Source of the DNA: Sorghum bicolor
Lineage: Eukaryota > Streptophyta > Magnoliopsida > Poales > Poaceae
DNA: 64,000 bases
Assembly: GCF_000003195.3 (NCBI RefSeq)
Contig: NC_012878.2
Span: 43,259,209-43,323,208 of the forward strand
Direction of reading: 5' to 3'
The position numbers and the translations under genes are program-made. The notes below the pieces were generated by a model. It ran no database searches. It was given only the letters and a program-made list of their open reading frames with translations, and had not been told where the DNA came from. The stretch's first letter is position 1. Each line of letters opens with the position of its first letter. This document shows, one piece after another, positions 46,737 through 56,730 of the stretch.

Positions 46737-47366
46737 ATGGCCGAGAAGTACCACGATGATTGGGAAGTCGTCCCCTTCAACCTCAACATGGAGCCTGTAG
46801 AAGACCCCGATGCCCGTGCTCTCGTCTCGGCCAACACAGAGCGACAGCTAGAAGCCATGCCATTACGCCAACGCAGCTCCGCCCAATCTTACCATGCTCA
46901 ACCAGTTCTCACCGCACCACCACAACCCCTACTCCTCAAAGGATCATCATCCAAGACGAAGACTACTATCAAGGTGCCAACCGGCACAAGGATCCTTCCA
47001 CCTAGACCCAATGAGAGGGTCGTTGGAGTCAAGACCAACCGGAGCGGCGAGATCAGCAGTATTCGCTACACTACGGAGGAGGAAAGGCCTTACTTTGAAG
47101 GGATTAGAGCAGCCAAAGTCCGTTTCATCCCTCCAAAGGCAGCCCCGAAGCACTCTCTCAATGCTTTTGAGACACCTCCCAAGCGTCGCAAGACTATAAT
47201 GGATATTGATGAGGACGTTCGCAGACTAGACAGAGTTATCATAGACCTCCAGTCCTCGATCAACTCCCTCACTAGGCAGCTCTCTAACCACAACACCATT
47301 ATACTAGGCCTTAGGCAAGATCTTGCCAGTGCCAACAAGAAGATCAAGGAATTAGAGCGCCGCTAA
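46737..47366 (+). CDS. 3' ORF of element C, basic coiled-coil protein
   Basis: 209 residues, intact. The N-terminus is acidic (about 1-40). The middle is Pro/Thr/Lys-rich, with a conserved-looking SSIRYTTEEERPYF near residue 107. A likely nuclear localisation signal PPKRRK sits at about 148, and a C-terminal amphipathic coiled coil at about 155-209. No signal peptide or membrane helix is present, so it is not envelope-like. It is preceded by its own TATA and followed by AATAAA at 47473 and 47491, giving the look of an independent transcription unit. The family is not recognised. It may be a nucleic-acid-binding or regulatory accessory protein; that is inference. Confidence 0.75.
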   Translation: MAEKYHDDWEVVPFNLNMEPVEDPDARALVSANTERQLEAMPLRQRSSAQSYHAQPVLTAPPQPLLLKGSSSKTKTTIKVPTGTRILPPRPNERVVGVKTNRSGEISSIRYTTEEERPYFEGIRAAKVRFIPPKAAPKHSLNAFETPPKRRKTIMDIDEDVRRLDRVIIDLQSSINSLTRQLSNHNTIILGLRQDLASANKKIKELERR

Positions 47367-47472
47367 GTTATCTAGATTAAACCTTGAGGCAATGCATCTT
47401 AGTCATTTATCTTTAAATTCGGTTTAGGTTTACTATTATCAGTTTGCTATCAGTTTTCTATCAGTCTTTTGT

Positions 47473-47496
47473 AATAAATGCCTCAAGATCAATAAA
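47473..47496 (+). terminator. Poly(A) signals of the element C 3' ORF
   Basis: AATAAA at 47473-47478 and 47491-47496, about 110-130 bp after the stop codon. An (ATT)n microsatellite follows (about 47500-47522). Confidence 0.55.
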
Positions 47497-47522
47497 GAGT
47501 ATTATTATTATTATTATTATTA

Positions 47523-48668
47523 TGTCTTGTGTGTCTCTACTTTATTTTTGTGCAAGAAAGCAGAAAACAAGTATGGGGGAGATCCCTCAACATGCCAAAC
47601 ACACTCCGACTACACCACTCCACGATTCAGGTACACACTCTGCACACTTTACTTTACACATACATATATTTTGGATTATGCAGATTACTGTTTCCAACAT
47701 GATAAAATAAAAAGATTAAAATATTTCTAATCATGGTTAATCCCAATCTGTGATATTTCCTGAAAACTTGCAATTATTGAAAATCATTTTAAAACCCTGT
47801 GTCACTTAAAGTCAATATAGAATATGTGATGGTAGAGTATGAGTTTCTTATTCTTGATATCATTGTTGCTTGGAGAATTTATTTCAAAATAAATCCTAGC
47901 TACCATCCTCAGTGTTTTATGCCTGATAAGACTGAAAATATTAATTATGATTATAAAAGCTATCTACTCTGTATTGAGTTTGTTCAAAATGAGTTAGACC
48001 CTTGTTGAGAGATTTATCATGCTCCTAAGATCAAGACATTATTCCAGAAAGATTCACTCTTCCGAAGTATTATTGCATTAGAGGCATGGGCTATGCAAAA
48101 ATAAAGATATTTCGAGGAAATAAAAAGGAGCAAGTGCTCGACAACCTCGCAAAAAAAATGGACGAGTGTCCGGCAGTAGAATTAGGGGTACCTCGGTATC
48201 CACTTAAAAAAAAGAAGAAAAGAGAAAAAAATGATAGCCCATGGTCCCTCTAATAAGCAATATGCCAGTAAGAGTTGACAAAGATTTTAATTTCCAAAGT
48301 CTTTAATCTAAGTGTATGACATTCCCCTCCTCGGATCCCGTTTTGATCAGGCAATAAAGGCAAAGTAAGTATGCTTGAGAATTTTTGCAAAATTAAAACA
48401 AACTCAGTGAGATATATATATAAAAGATAATGAGTGATCTGAGAGAACCTATGAGGATCAAAAGGTATGCTAACTCTCTTTCAAAAATATACAAAAACTC
48501 CAAGTGACAGGATTGAGAAGAAAGAATCTTTACTCTTAACCATAAACATCCCAGACTATGGTACACAGTGGATATTTAACACCCTGCAATTATAAAGAGA
48601 ATGTTTTAAATGTTTACCCCAGATATTGTTCTTAACCATCCTTTTCTCGAGGACGAGTAAAAGCCTAA
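47523..48668. other. Non-coding 3' region of element C
   Basis: AT-rich. Only short chance frames are present and nothing is recognised. It ends in the purine-rich AGTATGGGGGTAT (about 48668-48680) that serves as polypurine tract. Confidence 0.6.
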
Positions 48669-48681
48669 GTATGGGGGTATT

Positions 48682-49915
48682 TGTTGACGGTTCTTAAGTA
48701 TCAATTTTAATTATCAAATAAACAAGAGAAAGGACCAATATGCAACCAACACCTAGAATTAGGGTTTGATCTGACAAAATTCCACGAGTTTTGTTGATTA
48801 TCTGTTTCTGCGGGGGTTATCAGGAAATAAGGAAGAAAGGCCCACATGTCGGGATTACATAGAGATATCAACGCACCGCACGATTTTCCACCATCTAGAA
48901 GACTCCAGAAGCCATGGGAAGAAGACGGAGGCCGAAAGGGGCCAGGCCCAGGGCGCCCGCCCCTGGTGACCTGGGCGCCCGCCCCCCTCTAGATGCCAAT
49001 CAGGACTCTCTTCGCTAGGGATATTCCACCGACCTATTGGATCAAGAAAAACATAGTACCACCTCGCCTATCGACCCAAAAACGCATAGAAGGGGAGGAC
49101 TATATAAGGAGACCCCCCAGGCCCCTGGAGAAGACATGAAGAAATTATCATAGAGACTGAGGGGTGCCCTCGAAGGAAAACCTCTTCTCTAATTAATATT
49201 TCTTTTTAGGCTTAGCAACCAATGTAAGGTAGAAATAGATCTTCTAGTTTCTACTAGATTGAGAGAGATAGAGTGGAGGTGTAGATTGGAGGAAGCCCGG
49301 CCTGTCGGTGTCTACTCCAAGCTTGTACATGCGGGATCAAGTTCTCCTAACCCGAAGCTTGCTCCTAGGATTCTTCAGTAATTCGACTTCTAAGTTCTAG
49401 TAAGTTCTTGTTTTATTGTTCTTATGGTTTATGAGTTTACTTTAATCTCTTCGCGTAGAGTTTAGAGTAATCATTGCTGGCATAAACGTGGTGTTTAGGC
49501 TGGGGTACTCATAGATATTCCCTGACTAGCTGGACCGTGGTAGTAGTGAGAAACGTGACAATTCCGAGCTACCTTTGTAGATCACATCTCGTTAGCAGGA
49601 CGGATAGGGTTTATAGGTGCGGGTTGAACATCCTTTGTGGTGTCTAGATTCTGTTAGCCTCCCCATTAGAACAGTAGATCATCCTTACCAAGGTTAGAAG
49701 GAGACTACGGTTGCAGTCTTCTCTATTTATCACTCACATCGAAAGACATTCTTTGTGCCTAAAGGTTAGTAGTAATAGACCGGTTAGTCAGATGCACTCT
49801 TTCTCCTAGTGGTAAAAAAATAAATACGATACTCTGGATAATTTCCAGGGTGAAATGCTCACCGATATCCGTGCGCTTGCGGATCAATTCCTTATTGCGT
49901 TCCCAAATATCAACA
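48682..49915 (+). repeat. 3' LTR of element C
   Basis: 1,234 bp, TGTTGACGG...TATCAACA. It repeats the 5' LTR with about 2% substitutions and one single-base indel in a G run. Confidence 0.92.
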
Positions 49916-49920
49916 AGCGC
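49916..49920 (+). repeat. Target site duplication of element C (right)
   Basis: AGCGC, as at 40593-40597. Confidence 0.9.
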
Positions 49921-52900
49921 GCACCATGCTGAGGACGTGCGCGCCAGCAAATTCCCCGGCGTCCTTGACAAACTGTTGGAGCCAGTCCCTCGCCCGTTGC
50001 GCCTTCTCGACCGGAGTTAGCTTCGGTGCGCGGGGCTGGTCTTCAGGGAGCTCGGGGCTGATCAAATCAATAACCGGGGCTATTCCTTTCCAAAGCTTGA
50101 TACAGTTGGCCTTCCAGAAGTCCCGGTCCTTGATCAGCTCGTCGAGGTGCTTCTTGGTATTTACTTTGAGCACTGTGAACCAAGCAGGAAGTCAGTACAC
50201 ACAAGGCAAGAAGTGTTGAGCAATCAAAGAAGAGGGTAACACGATCCTTACCTGTCAACTCCCGATTCTTATTGTTCAACTCCCCGCCAGCTCGCCGCCC
50301 GGCCTCCAGTGCGCCGGCACGCTCCTGGTCGAGCCTCTCCTTTTCTTGCCGGAGGTGCGCAACCTCTTCCTCCAAGTCTGCAGGAGCAGTTTCTGGTTAA
50401 ACAAAAACAACTACGTGGTTATATACAACTGCTCGGAATACATGACTGACCTTTCCTTACCTGATCCTTGTCGGCTAACCACCGATTGAGATCGAGCAGG
50501 CGCTCTTCCTGAGCACCCATCTCGGCCGTTTTCTCTTCGGCCTCCGACCGCAGGCGGTCTACTTCCGTGGCCAAGGCCTTATTCTCGGCCACGATTCCTT
50601 CGATCTGGTCGAAGCACCTCTTCTGGTACTTTGCCGTTTTCATTGCGCCCTACAAGAAGCATACATATATTGAAGCAAGAGACAGTGTATATAAATTTCA
50701 AGCAGTGCAAGAGACCACTTACCTTAACTTCGTCGACAAGCCGCTTAGCTGCGCGCTACACCCTCGCGACCCCTTCCGTCTCTACGAGCTCTTCATGGCC
50801 AATAAAATGGTCCCCACGTTGGCACCACACGTAAACGTGCTGGCGACCATCTTGGGGACGACCTTGGATTTCCTCCACTTCGTCGTCGGAGGCCGTCTGG
50901 GCCTCCTTGGCCCCCGCAGTACCCTCAGCCGTGGTCGCAGGCGTCACTGGACCCTGGTCTAGGCCAGAGGAGCCCTTTGGTGAAGAGGCCTCTACTCGGG
51001 GTGGAGTCAGGTTCCTCCTTTCTTCAGCGGGCGGGGGAGTCGGAGCTCTGTCTTCTCCTTCCACAACACTGCTCGGGGGAGGCGTCCTTCCGGTCTCGTC
51101 ACCCCTTATAGGGGTGCTCGCTCGGGCCCTCGACGGAGCCGGATACTCCTCGGCATTCTCAGTCGCGGTCACCCCGTGGGTTGCTCCACGGGTTGCTCCT
51201 CGACGGACTGCTGCGTTGCTTCCTCGACGACAGCCGCTGGCTCGGCCGTCCCCCGGCCAGCAATGTTGTCGGGGTCAACATCCGACACCGCGCTAACAAA
51301 AAATGCGACATTTAACCAATGTCAGAAGTAGCAGCAACAAAACACAAAATATATCGAAGTGTGAAAGTAAGATTGAACAACTTACAGATCAGAGCGCCTG
51401 TGCGTCGCTATGAAGAACCTCCTCCTGGTCCTACCGGTCACCGCCGCCGCCCTTGTCTCTCCAACACGCGTCGGCTCGGCGTGTGGGGCAGGAGGGTCGC
51501 TGGTCATCCGATCAGTGGTGACCGGCGCAATGTCCGGACGACTGCGCGGCCTTCGAACCAAAGAGGGCGCCGCCTCCTCCTCGTCGTCGTCGTCGGCGAT
51601 CCTGACGAGCCGACGACGCTTCGGCGCTTGGCTGCTCTCTGCCGGCAGCGCCTCCACAGGGGACGGATCCACTACCAGTGGTCTTTTCCCCGCTACCCTG
51701 TCCTCGGTGGTCGGGGCGGGACGGTTCTGCTCCTCCTCGCTGCTGGTGTATTGAGGACACCGAGCAGCGTCGTCCTCTGGTGGGTCCATCCCTGCAGGAT
51801 TTTCCATACCAGGTGTCAGTGAAACGTACACTGCGCACCGGTCAACGTCTCCAATCTGCAAAAGAACCAACGACACGTCATCAACCAAGAGAACAAGTAC
51901 TTAAAAAGCAATACTAGTCAATAACATTATTTATTTACCTTAGGAGCTGGTCGCCCCAGCTTGAAGGCGTGCATACGATCACTGCTTCGAATGAAGTTGT
52001 CGTCTGTAAAGTTGAACAACTCGTTCATCAGCTGCTGCACCTCCGCCTTCTCCAGACCATCAGGGCTCATCCTGGTCGGGTCCTGGCTCCCCGCGTACTC
52101 GTACGCCAAGTGTACCCTCCTCTGGCAGGGCATCACCCGACGTACAATAAAGTTACCAACCACTCCTGGCCCGTCTAAGCGGGACCAGTCGATCAGTTTC
52201 ATTAGGTCTGCCACTTGACCAGTGAAGTCCGGGCAGTCTGTCTAGCTGACCCTCTTCTCGGGGATGTAGCCCACGTCGCAGAACGTGGAGCTGCCCGGCT
52301 CTTCCCTGATATAGAACCACTTCTTGTACCATTCGGTAATGGAAGTGTTCCATGGGCAGTTGAGGTACTGGTTCTTCATCCCATCACGCAGATTGAGGTA
52401 TACTCCACCTGCAATCTTGGAGCCTCCAACTGCTCCCTTCTTCCTCAGACAAAAAAGATAACGAAAAAGGTCGAAGTGCGGCTCTATCCCAACATAGGCC
52501 TCGCACAAATGAATGAAAGTGGAGACGAGAAGAATAGAGTTCAGGTGCAGGTTGCAGATCCCGACCTCATAGTAAAGAAGGAGGCCCTGGAGGAAAGGGT
52601 GGACAGGAATCCTAAAGCCCCTCTTGAAAAAATCTTCAAAAACTACAATCTCACCGGCACGGGGGTCGGGGTAGCTTTCCCCTTCCTGCGCCCTCCAGCC
52701 GCCGAGCTCTTGGTTGTGAAGTAGCCCCATTCCGACGAGGTCGTTGAGTGACCTCGTGCTGCTCCGGGACTTCTTCCACTCCTTCGCCATCAGTTCAGCC
52801 CTTTTCTTCGAGTCACTCTTCGCCATTAATGCTGCGGAAGCGATTGCGAGCTGGACGATTCAAGACGGAGGTTGCAGAAGGCAGGAATGGCGACAACAGG

Positions 52901-53268
52901 AGGTTTGAAGGCAAAGGCAGGGTAAAGATTACGGGTGTGGTGTCGAGTCTTTTTAGGCAACGGCTCCACCTCCTCCACTTCCCGCATTCTTGGGAAGTGG
53001 GCGGGCCCTGCGGCGGACGCGGCGTTTCGGTTTTCAATAATTACCGGCATTAAATACGGTGGCTTTTTTGCATAGTTGGTTTTGCAGGAGGTTTTGCATA
53101 GTTCCTTTTCTTGAACCATGCAAAGAGCGGCTGCACAGTTACCCGGCGCACCTTTTCACGCAACCATCTGACAATACGCTAGGATGCCTCGTCACATCAC
53201 GCATTAATGTGGTAAGATGCTTTTTCCAAAAGAACATGCAGAATTGGTGGAGGACCTTGTATGACATT

Positions 53269-53755
53269 CCTGGGGACTGCACCGACCACCGAGCCCTATA
53301 GGCTCGGGGACTGGTCGACTAGTCTACCAGTTTGGAGACCTGGGGACTGCACCAACCACCGAGCCCTATAGGCTCGGGGACTGGTCGACCAGTCTACCAG
53401 TTTGGAGACCTGGGGACTGCACCGACCACCGAGCCCTATAGGCTCGGGGACTGGTCGACCAGTCTACCAGTTTGGAGACCTGGGGACTGCACCGACCACC
53501 GAGCCCTATAGGCTCGGGGACTGGTCGACCAGTCTACCAGTTTGGAGACCTGGGGACTCCACCGACCACCGAGCACTATAGGCTCGGGGATTGGTCGACC
53601 AGTCTACCAGTTTGGAGACCTGGGGACTGTACCGACCAATCTGAGCACTATACGCTCGGGGACTGGTTGACCAGTATACTAGTTTGAGAGTTTAGGGATT
53701 GTACCGATCACATAGCGTTACATGCTCGGGGACTGGTAAATTTAATTTTTTAGAC
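53269..53755 (+). repeat. 70-bp tandem array in Tat 3' region, copy 2 (7 units)
   Basis: Units start at 53269, 53339, 53409, 53479, 53549, 53619 and about 53690, one more than in copy 1. Each has the CCGAGCC/GGCTCGG hairpin and CTGGTCGACCAG. 53756-54209 is the non-coding remainder up to the LTR. Confidence 0.9.
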
Positions 53756-54209
53756 CTTGCTACAAGGCTCATACTTCGGCTTCCAGCAAGCTCGGGGACT
53801 ACATCAGTACGATGCATCTGGCGATGCATCTTAGTTTTAGAATTTTTATGAAGACTTTTTTTGACCCTGGCACCACGTGCCTACGTCACCTACTACCAGG
53901 CTCAGGGACTAAGTGGGCACACTTCACCTTGCGGTGAATATGCTTGCTTTGTTGAGATCTGTACTTTTCAGAAAAGTAAAGTGGGCACACTTCATCGAGA
54001 AAAGAAATATTTTTTCTCAAGAGCACCATGCATTCTTCGAACAACCTGCTTCTTCGATGTCAATGTTGATCAACTATCTTTTGAGCTAGTCAAAATACTG
54101 TTGCAACTGTTTGGGTGATTTTCATGCTAATCGAGGATGTCAAGCCTCGCTGATCGAAGAAGCTCAAGACGGCGTGTTACATCACAATACACGACGCTCG
54201 GGGACTAGC

Positions 54210-54669
54210 TGTGGGGGTATAAACCCCTATACCCTTACGGCTAGACTTGGACCAGGAGGCTTGGCCCATTACGAGACGAGTTTGAGGCTTGATGTGACTG
54301 CTCGGAGTTTCGCGCAAGGAAATAAGACATGGAGATCAAGCCGGATTCTAGTCGGTTAGAATAGGAATTGATATCGTGCTATCTATGGCAATTGTAATCG
54401 ACTAGGATTAGTTTCTAGATTTGTGACCCTGCCCTCCGGACTATATTAGGAGGGGCAAGGGACCCCCCTAGGACACATTATTCTCTCAATACAATCCAAT
54501 ACAATCAGACGCAGGACGTAGGTATTACGCCCACAGGGCGGCCGAACCTGGATAAAAACCTTGTCTGTGTCTTGCGTCACCATCAAGTTCGTAGCTTGCG
54601 CACCGTCTACCGATAAACTACTACCATGGGCATACCCCAAGGTAGACTGCTGACTAGCTTTCGTCGACA
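54210..54669 (+). repeat. 3' LTR of Tat copy 2
   Basis: 460 bp, about 12 differences from the 5' LTR at 33177 but about one from the LTR at 7452. Confidence 0.92.
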
Positions 54670-55360
54670 AGGCCGGAGACACACATCTCATAACTAGGTG
54701 ACCACCGTCACCCACAATCGGCATCGGTGCCCGGAATGAGCCGCCTCCGGGGAGGCCGGGCGTTTGCCAGGGTCGTTGTCGCGCCCCGCCATTGGAACCA
54801 AAAGATCTCTTGGTCGAGATGATCAAAGGTTTGATGCCACTGGGATTTCTTGTTGCAGAGACAACGAAGGAGGAAGCCCCGGGATCCCCTTTGATCACTT
54901 ATATGTTGCGGTGCACTCGCGTTTCGCCTCCCTTCGTCTTCTCGGTAATCCGCCTGCCTCCCACGTGGGGCATTGGAACATGGGAGTTGAAAGTTATGAG
55001 TGCATGAGGTAGGGGAAGCATCCCTCCATATCAGAAAACCGCTTACATTCTGGGAGCCTCTGACCGTTTTCACTTTAGTAGACGTCCTGGAGTGGCGAGG
55101 CCTCACGCGGATGGTTTCCACCCTTGGACTCCACGCGACGCATCTTTTCAATGCCGCATCATTCACACAGGGCCGCACCCACAGGGTATGCCAGGTGGGC
55201 CACGGCATACCCTGTGGGCTATGCCTTGTACTTAAAATTATATTAGAATAACTGATGTGCTGTGTATACTTAGAATAACTGAATCACTACTACAGAATGA
55301 GGCATTGGTCGATGCCCAAAATGGCCAAAAACCTCGGCCTTTTTGCGGCCCGGGGTTAAA

Positions 55361-55609
55361 GACCCCTTTAGCACCGGTTCGTGTTACAAACCGGTGCTAA
55401 AGGGTCCTGCCCAACGGCTACTGACATGTGCTGTCGGGGCAGGGACCCTTGAGCACCGGTTTTTAACACGAACCAGTGCTAAAGGGGTCCCTTTAGCACC
55501 GGCCAGAGCCACGGGCCGAGGCAAACCCTTTAGCACCGGTTTGTGTTACAAATCGGTGCTAAAAGGTAACCCTTTAGCACCGGTTTTTGCTCTGAACCGG
55601 TGCTAAAGG
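55361..55609 (+). repeat. Subterminal hairpins of CACTA element D
   Basis: Four inverted repeats at about 55361-55406, 55444-55489, 55527-55567 and 55570-55609. Each pairs TTTAGCACCGGTT with its reverse complement around a 10-14-nt loop. In CACTA elements such subterminal motifs bind the transposase. 55610-56112 has no coding region: a TATA-like TTTATA at 55615 and a pyrimidine-rich leader. Confidence 0.85.
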
Positions 55610-56112
55610 TCCGGTTTATAGGCCGGCTCCCTCCTCCTCTCTGCCCATTTGAAACCGAGAGCACCATTGTTGTTCTTGGAGCTTCTTCTTGCTTGTTCTT
55701 CATTTGTTCTTCATCTCCAACGCCCATCGTTGATCTTCTTCGACTCCGTCATCGTCTCTTCGCGCTTAGAGGTGACTAACTTCAGCCTTTCTTGTCTTTT
55801 TCATGTTGTTTTTGGCTTGTGATGTTCCCATCATTTTTTAGCTCAAATCCACTTTGTTATTTTGAATCATTCACATGAATTAGTATCCATATATATATAT
55901 CATATTTCATGGTTGACCTAGTTTTAATATATTTTGCAAGAATGAATTATAGTATATTTTTATGATCATAGAAAGTAGGATAGTTCAAATTAATTGGTTT
56001 GTTAATATCACTTGATTTATTTTTATTACTACATATAATGTCCATTGTATCATACATGTTTACTAGTAAATGTGGAATTTATAATTGTTTTAAAATTGAG
56101 TATGGATAGTAG

Positions 56113-56635
56113 ATGGCAACCGTGACCGGGTCTTCCGTCTCTCAACGGGTTCAAAAGCGATACCGTCCGGAACTCCCTCTCATTACTTGTGGCAAGTGTG
56201 GGCAGAAGATTTTGATGGAGTACAAAGTGTCGAAAGAGGGAGTAAACAAGGGTCGTATATTCTACAAGTGTCCAGATCGTAATGTGAGTTATTTCCAGAC
56301 ATTTGCTTATATATGTGCATATTTTTTTAAATGATATTAATTAAACTTTTGATTCTCTCTTTTAATTTCAGTGGGACGGTACCGGCGGATGTACAGGTTG
56401 GTACTGGGAGGAAGAATACATTGAACACATTAAGAAATCTTTTGCACAGGTGGTTGAGGCTGAAGGTGGTGAGGCAGTGAGCCGACGAAAGAAGTTCAAT
56501 GATGTTGATCAAGCGAATGATCTATCTATTATAGTTGGGATCGGACGCGAACTAATTATGTTGCTTAAGTGCATTTTAGTTTTGTTTTTTTTAATGCTAG
56601 TTGCGATTGTATTTGTTGTAGCCAAGCTTTTCTAA
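56113..56635 (+). CDS. GRF zinc-finger protein with C-terminal membrane helix (two exons)
   Basis: Exon 1 is 56113-56283 and exon 2 is 56372-56635. The 88-bp intron is GT-AG (AAT|GTGAGT ... TTTCAG|TGG) and phase is kept, giving about 144 residues. A GRF-type zinc finger spans the junction: CGKCGQKI, FYKCP and, from exon 2, WDGTGGCTGWYW. A short charged linker is followed by a hydrophobic C-terminal helix (about 25 residues: LVLFFLMLVAIVFVVAKLF), so the product may be tail-anchored. GRF fingers bind single-stranded nucleic acid in other proteins. It lies inside CACTA element D in transposase orientation. Small GRF-plus-helix proteins are frequent in grass genomes; whether this one serves the transposon is unknown. 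Confidence 0.75.
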
Positions 56636-56730
56636 ATTAATCAACTATGTATCTTAGACATGTTGTGCAATAAGATGAGAAACTATATGTGTGCATGGTT
56701 TTCATAATATATATGTTATCTTTAATGCAG

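Larger units (their letters stand above)
40598..49915 (+). mobile_element. Complete Athila-lineage retrotransposon C
   Basis: A 9.3 kb element with 1,235/1,234-bp LTRs, tRNA-Asp primer site, gag, a long intact pol frame, and a separate 3' ORF with its own TATA and poly(A) signals. RT/integrase motifs ([21 protein letters not shown]) are those of the Athila branch. LTRs differ by roughly 23 substitutions on hand comparison (about 1.9%). It is inserted in exon 6 of the Tat antisense gene, with an exact AGCGC duplication. Confidence 0.93.
40284..52826 (-). pseudogene. Antisense multi-exon gene of Tat copy 2 (gypsy-type transposase-domain protein)
   Basis: Exons inferred on the minus strand: 52826-51939, 51855-51386, 51292-50723, 50649-50461, 50377-50252, and 50172-49921 continuing at 40592-40284 beyond element C. 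All five introns have GT-AG ends (donors such as CT|GTAAGT, AAG|GTAAGT, CAG|GTAAGG), and the reading phase is kept across every junction. Exon 1 carries the domain annotated in plants as 'putative gypsy type transposon' (PF04195): GEIVVFEDFFKRGFRIPVHPF and HLCEAYVGIEPHFDLFRYLF. Exons 2-3 are acidic, Pro- and Arg-rich. Exons 4-6 form a coiled coil. Length would be about 930 residues. Breaks: TAG 52242-52244, a frame change near 51170, TAG 50756-50758, and the element C insertion. Antisense ORFs at this place are known in Tat elements; their function is not. Confidence 0.8.
33177..54669 (+). mobile_element. Tat-lineage retrotransposon, copy 2 (with nested element C)
   Basis: 460-bp LTRs at 33177-33636 and 54210-54669 enclose gag-pol on the plus strand (33685-39990), a convergent spliced antisense gene (52826 to 40284, minus strand) and a 70-bp tandem array. 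A second, archaeal-type RNase H before integrase and the antisense gene mark the Tat lineage (Grande/RIRE2/Retand group). The candidate target duplication is AGACC (33172-33176) versus AGGCC (54670-54674), one mismatch. LTRs differ by about 12 of 460 bases. Removing element C leaves about 12.2 kb. Confidence 0.92.
52757..55284. repeat. Segment duplicated at 6066-8526
   Basis: Runs from the antisense gene start through array, LTR and 0.6 kb of flank. The match ends on the left where element A was inserted (6065) and on the right where CACTA element D was inserted (55285). Both limits are thus later insertions, so the true duplication is larger. Confidence 0.85.
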
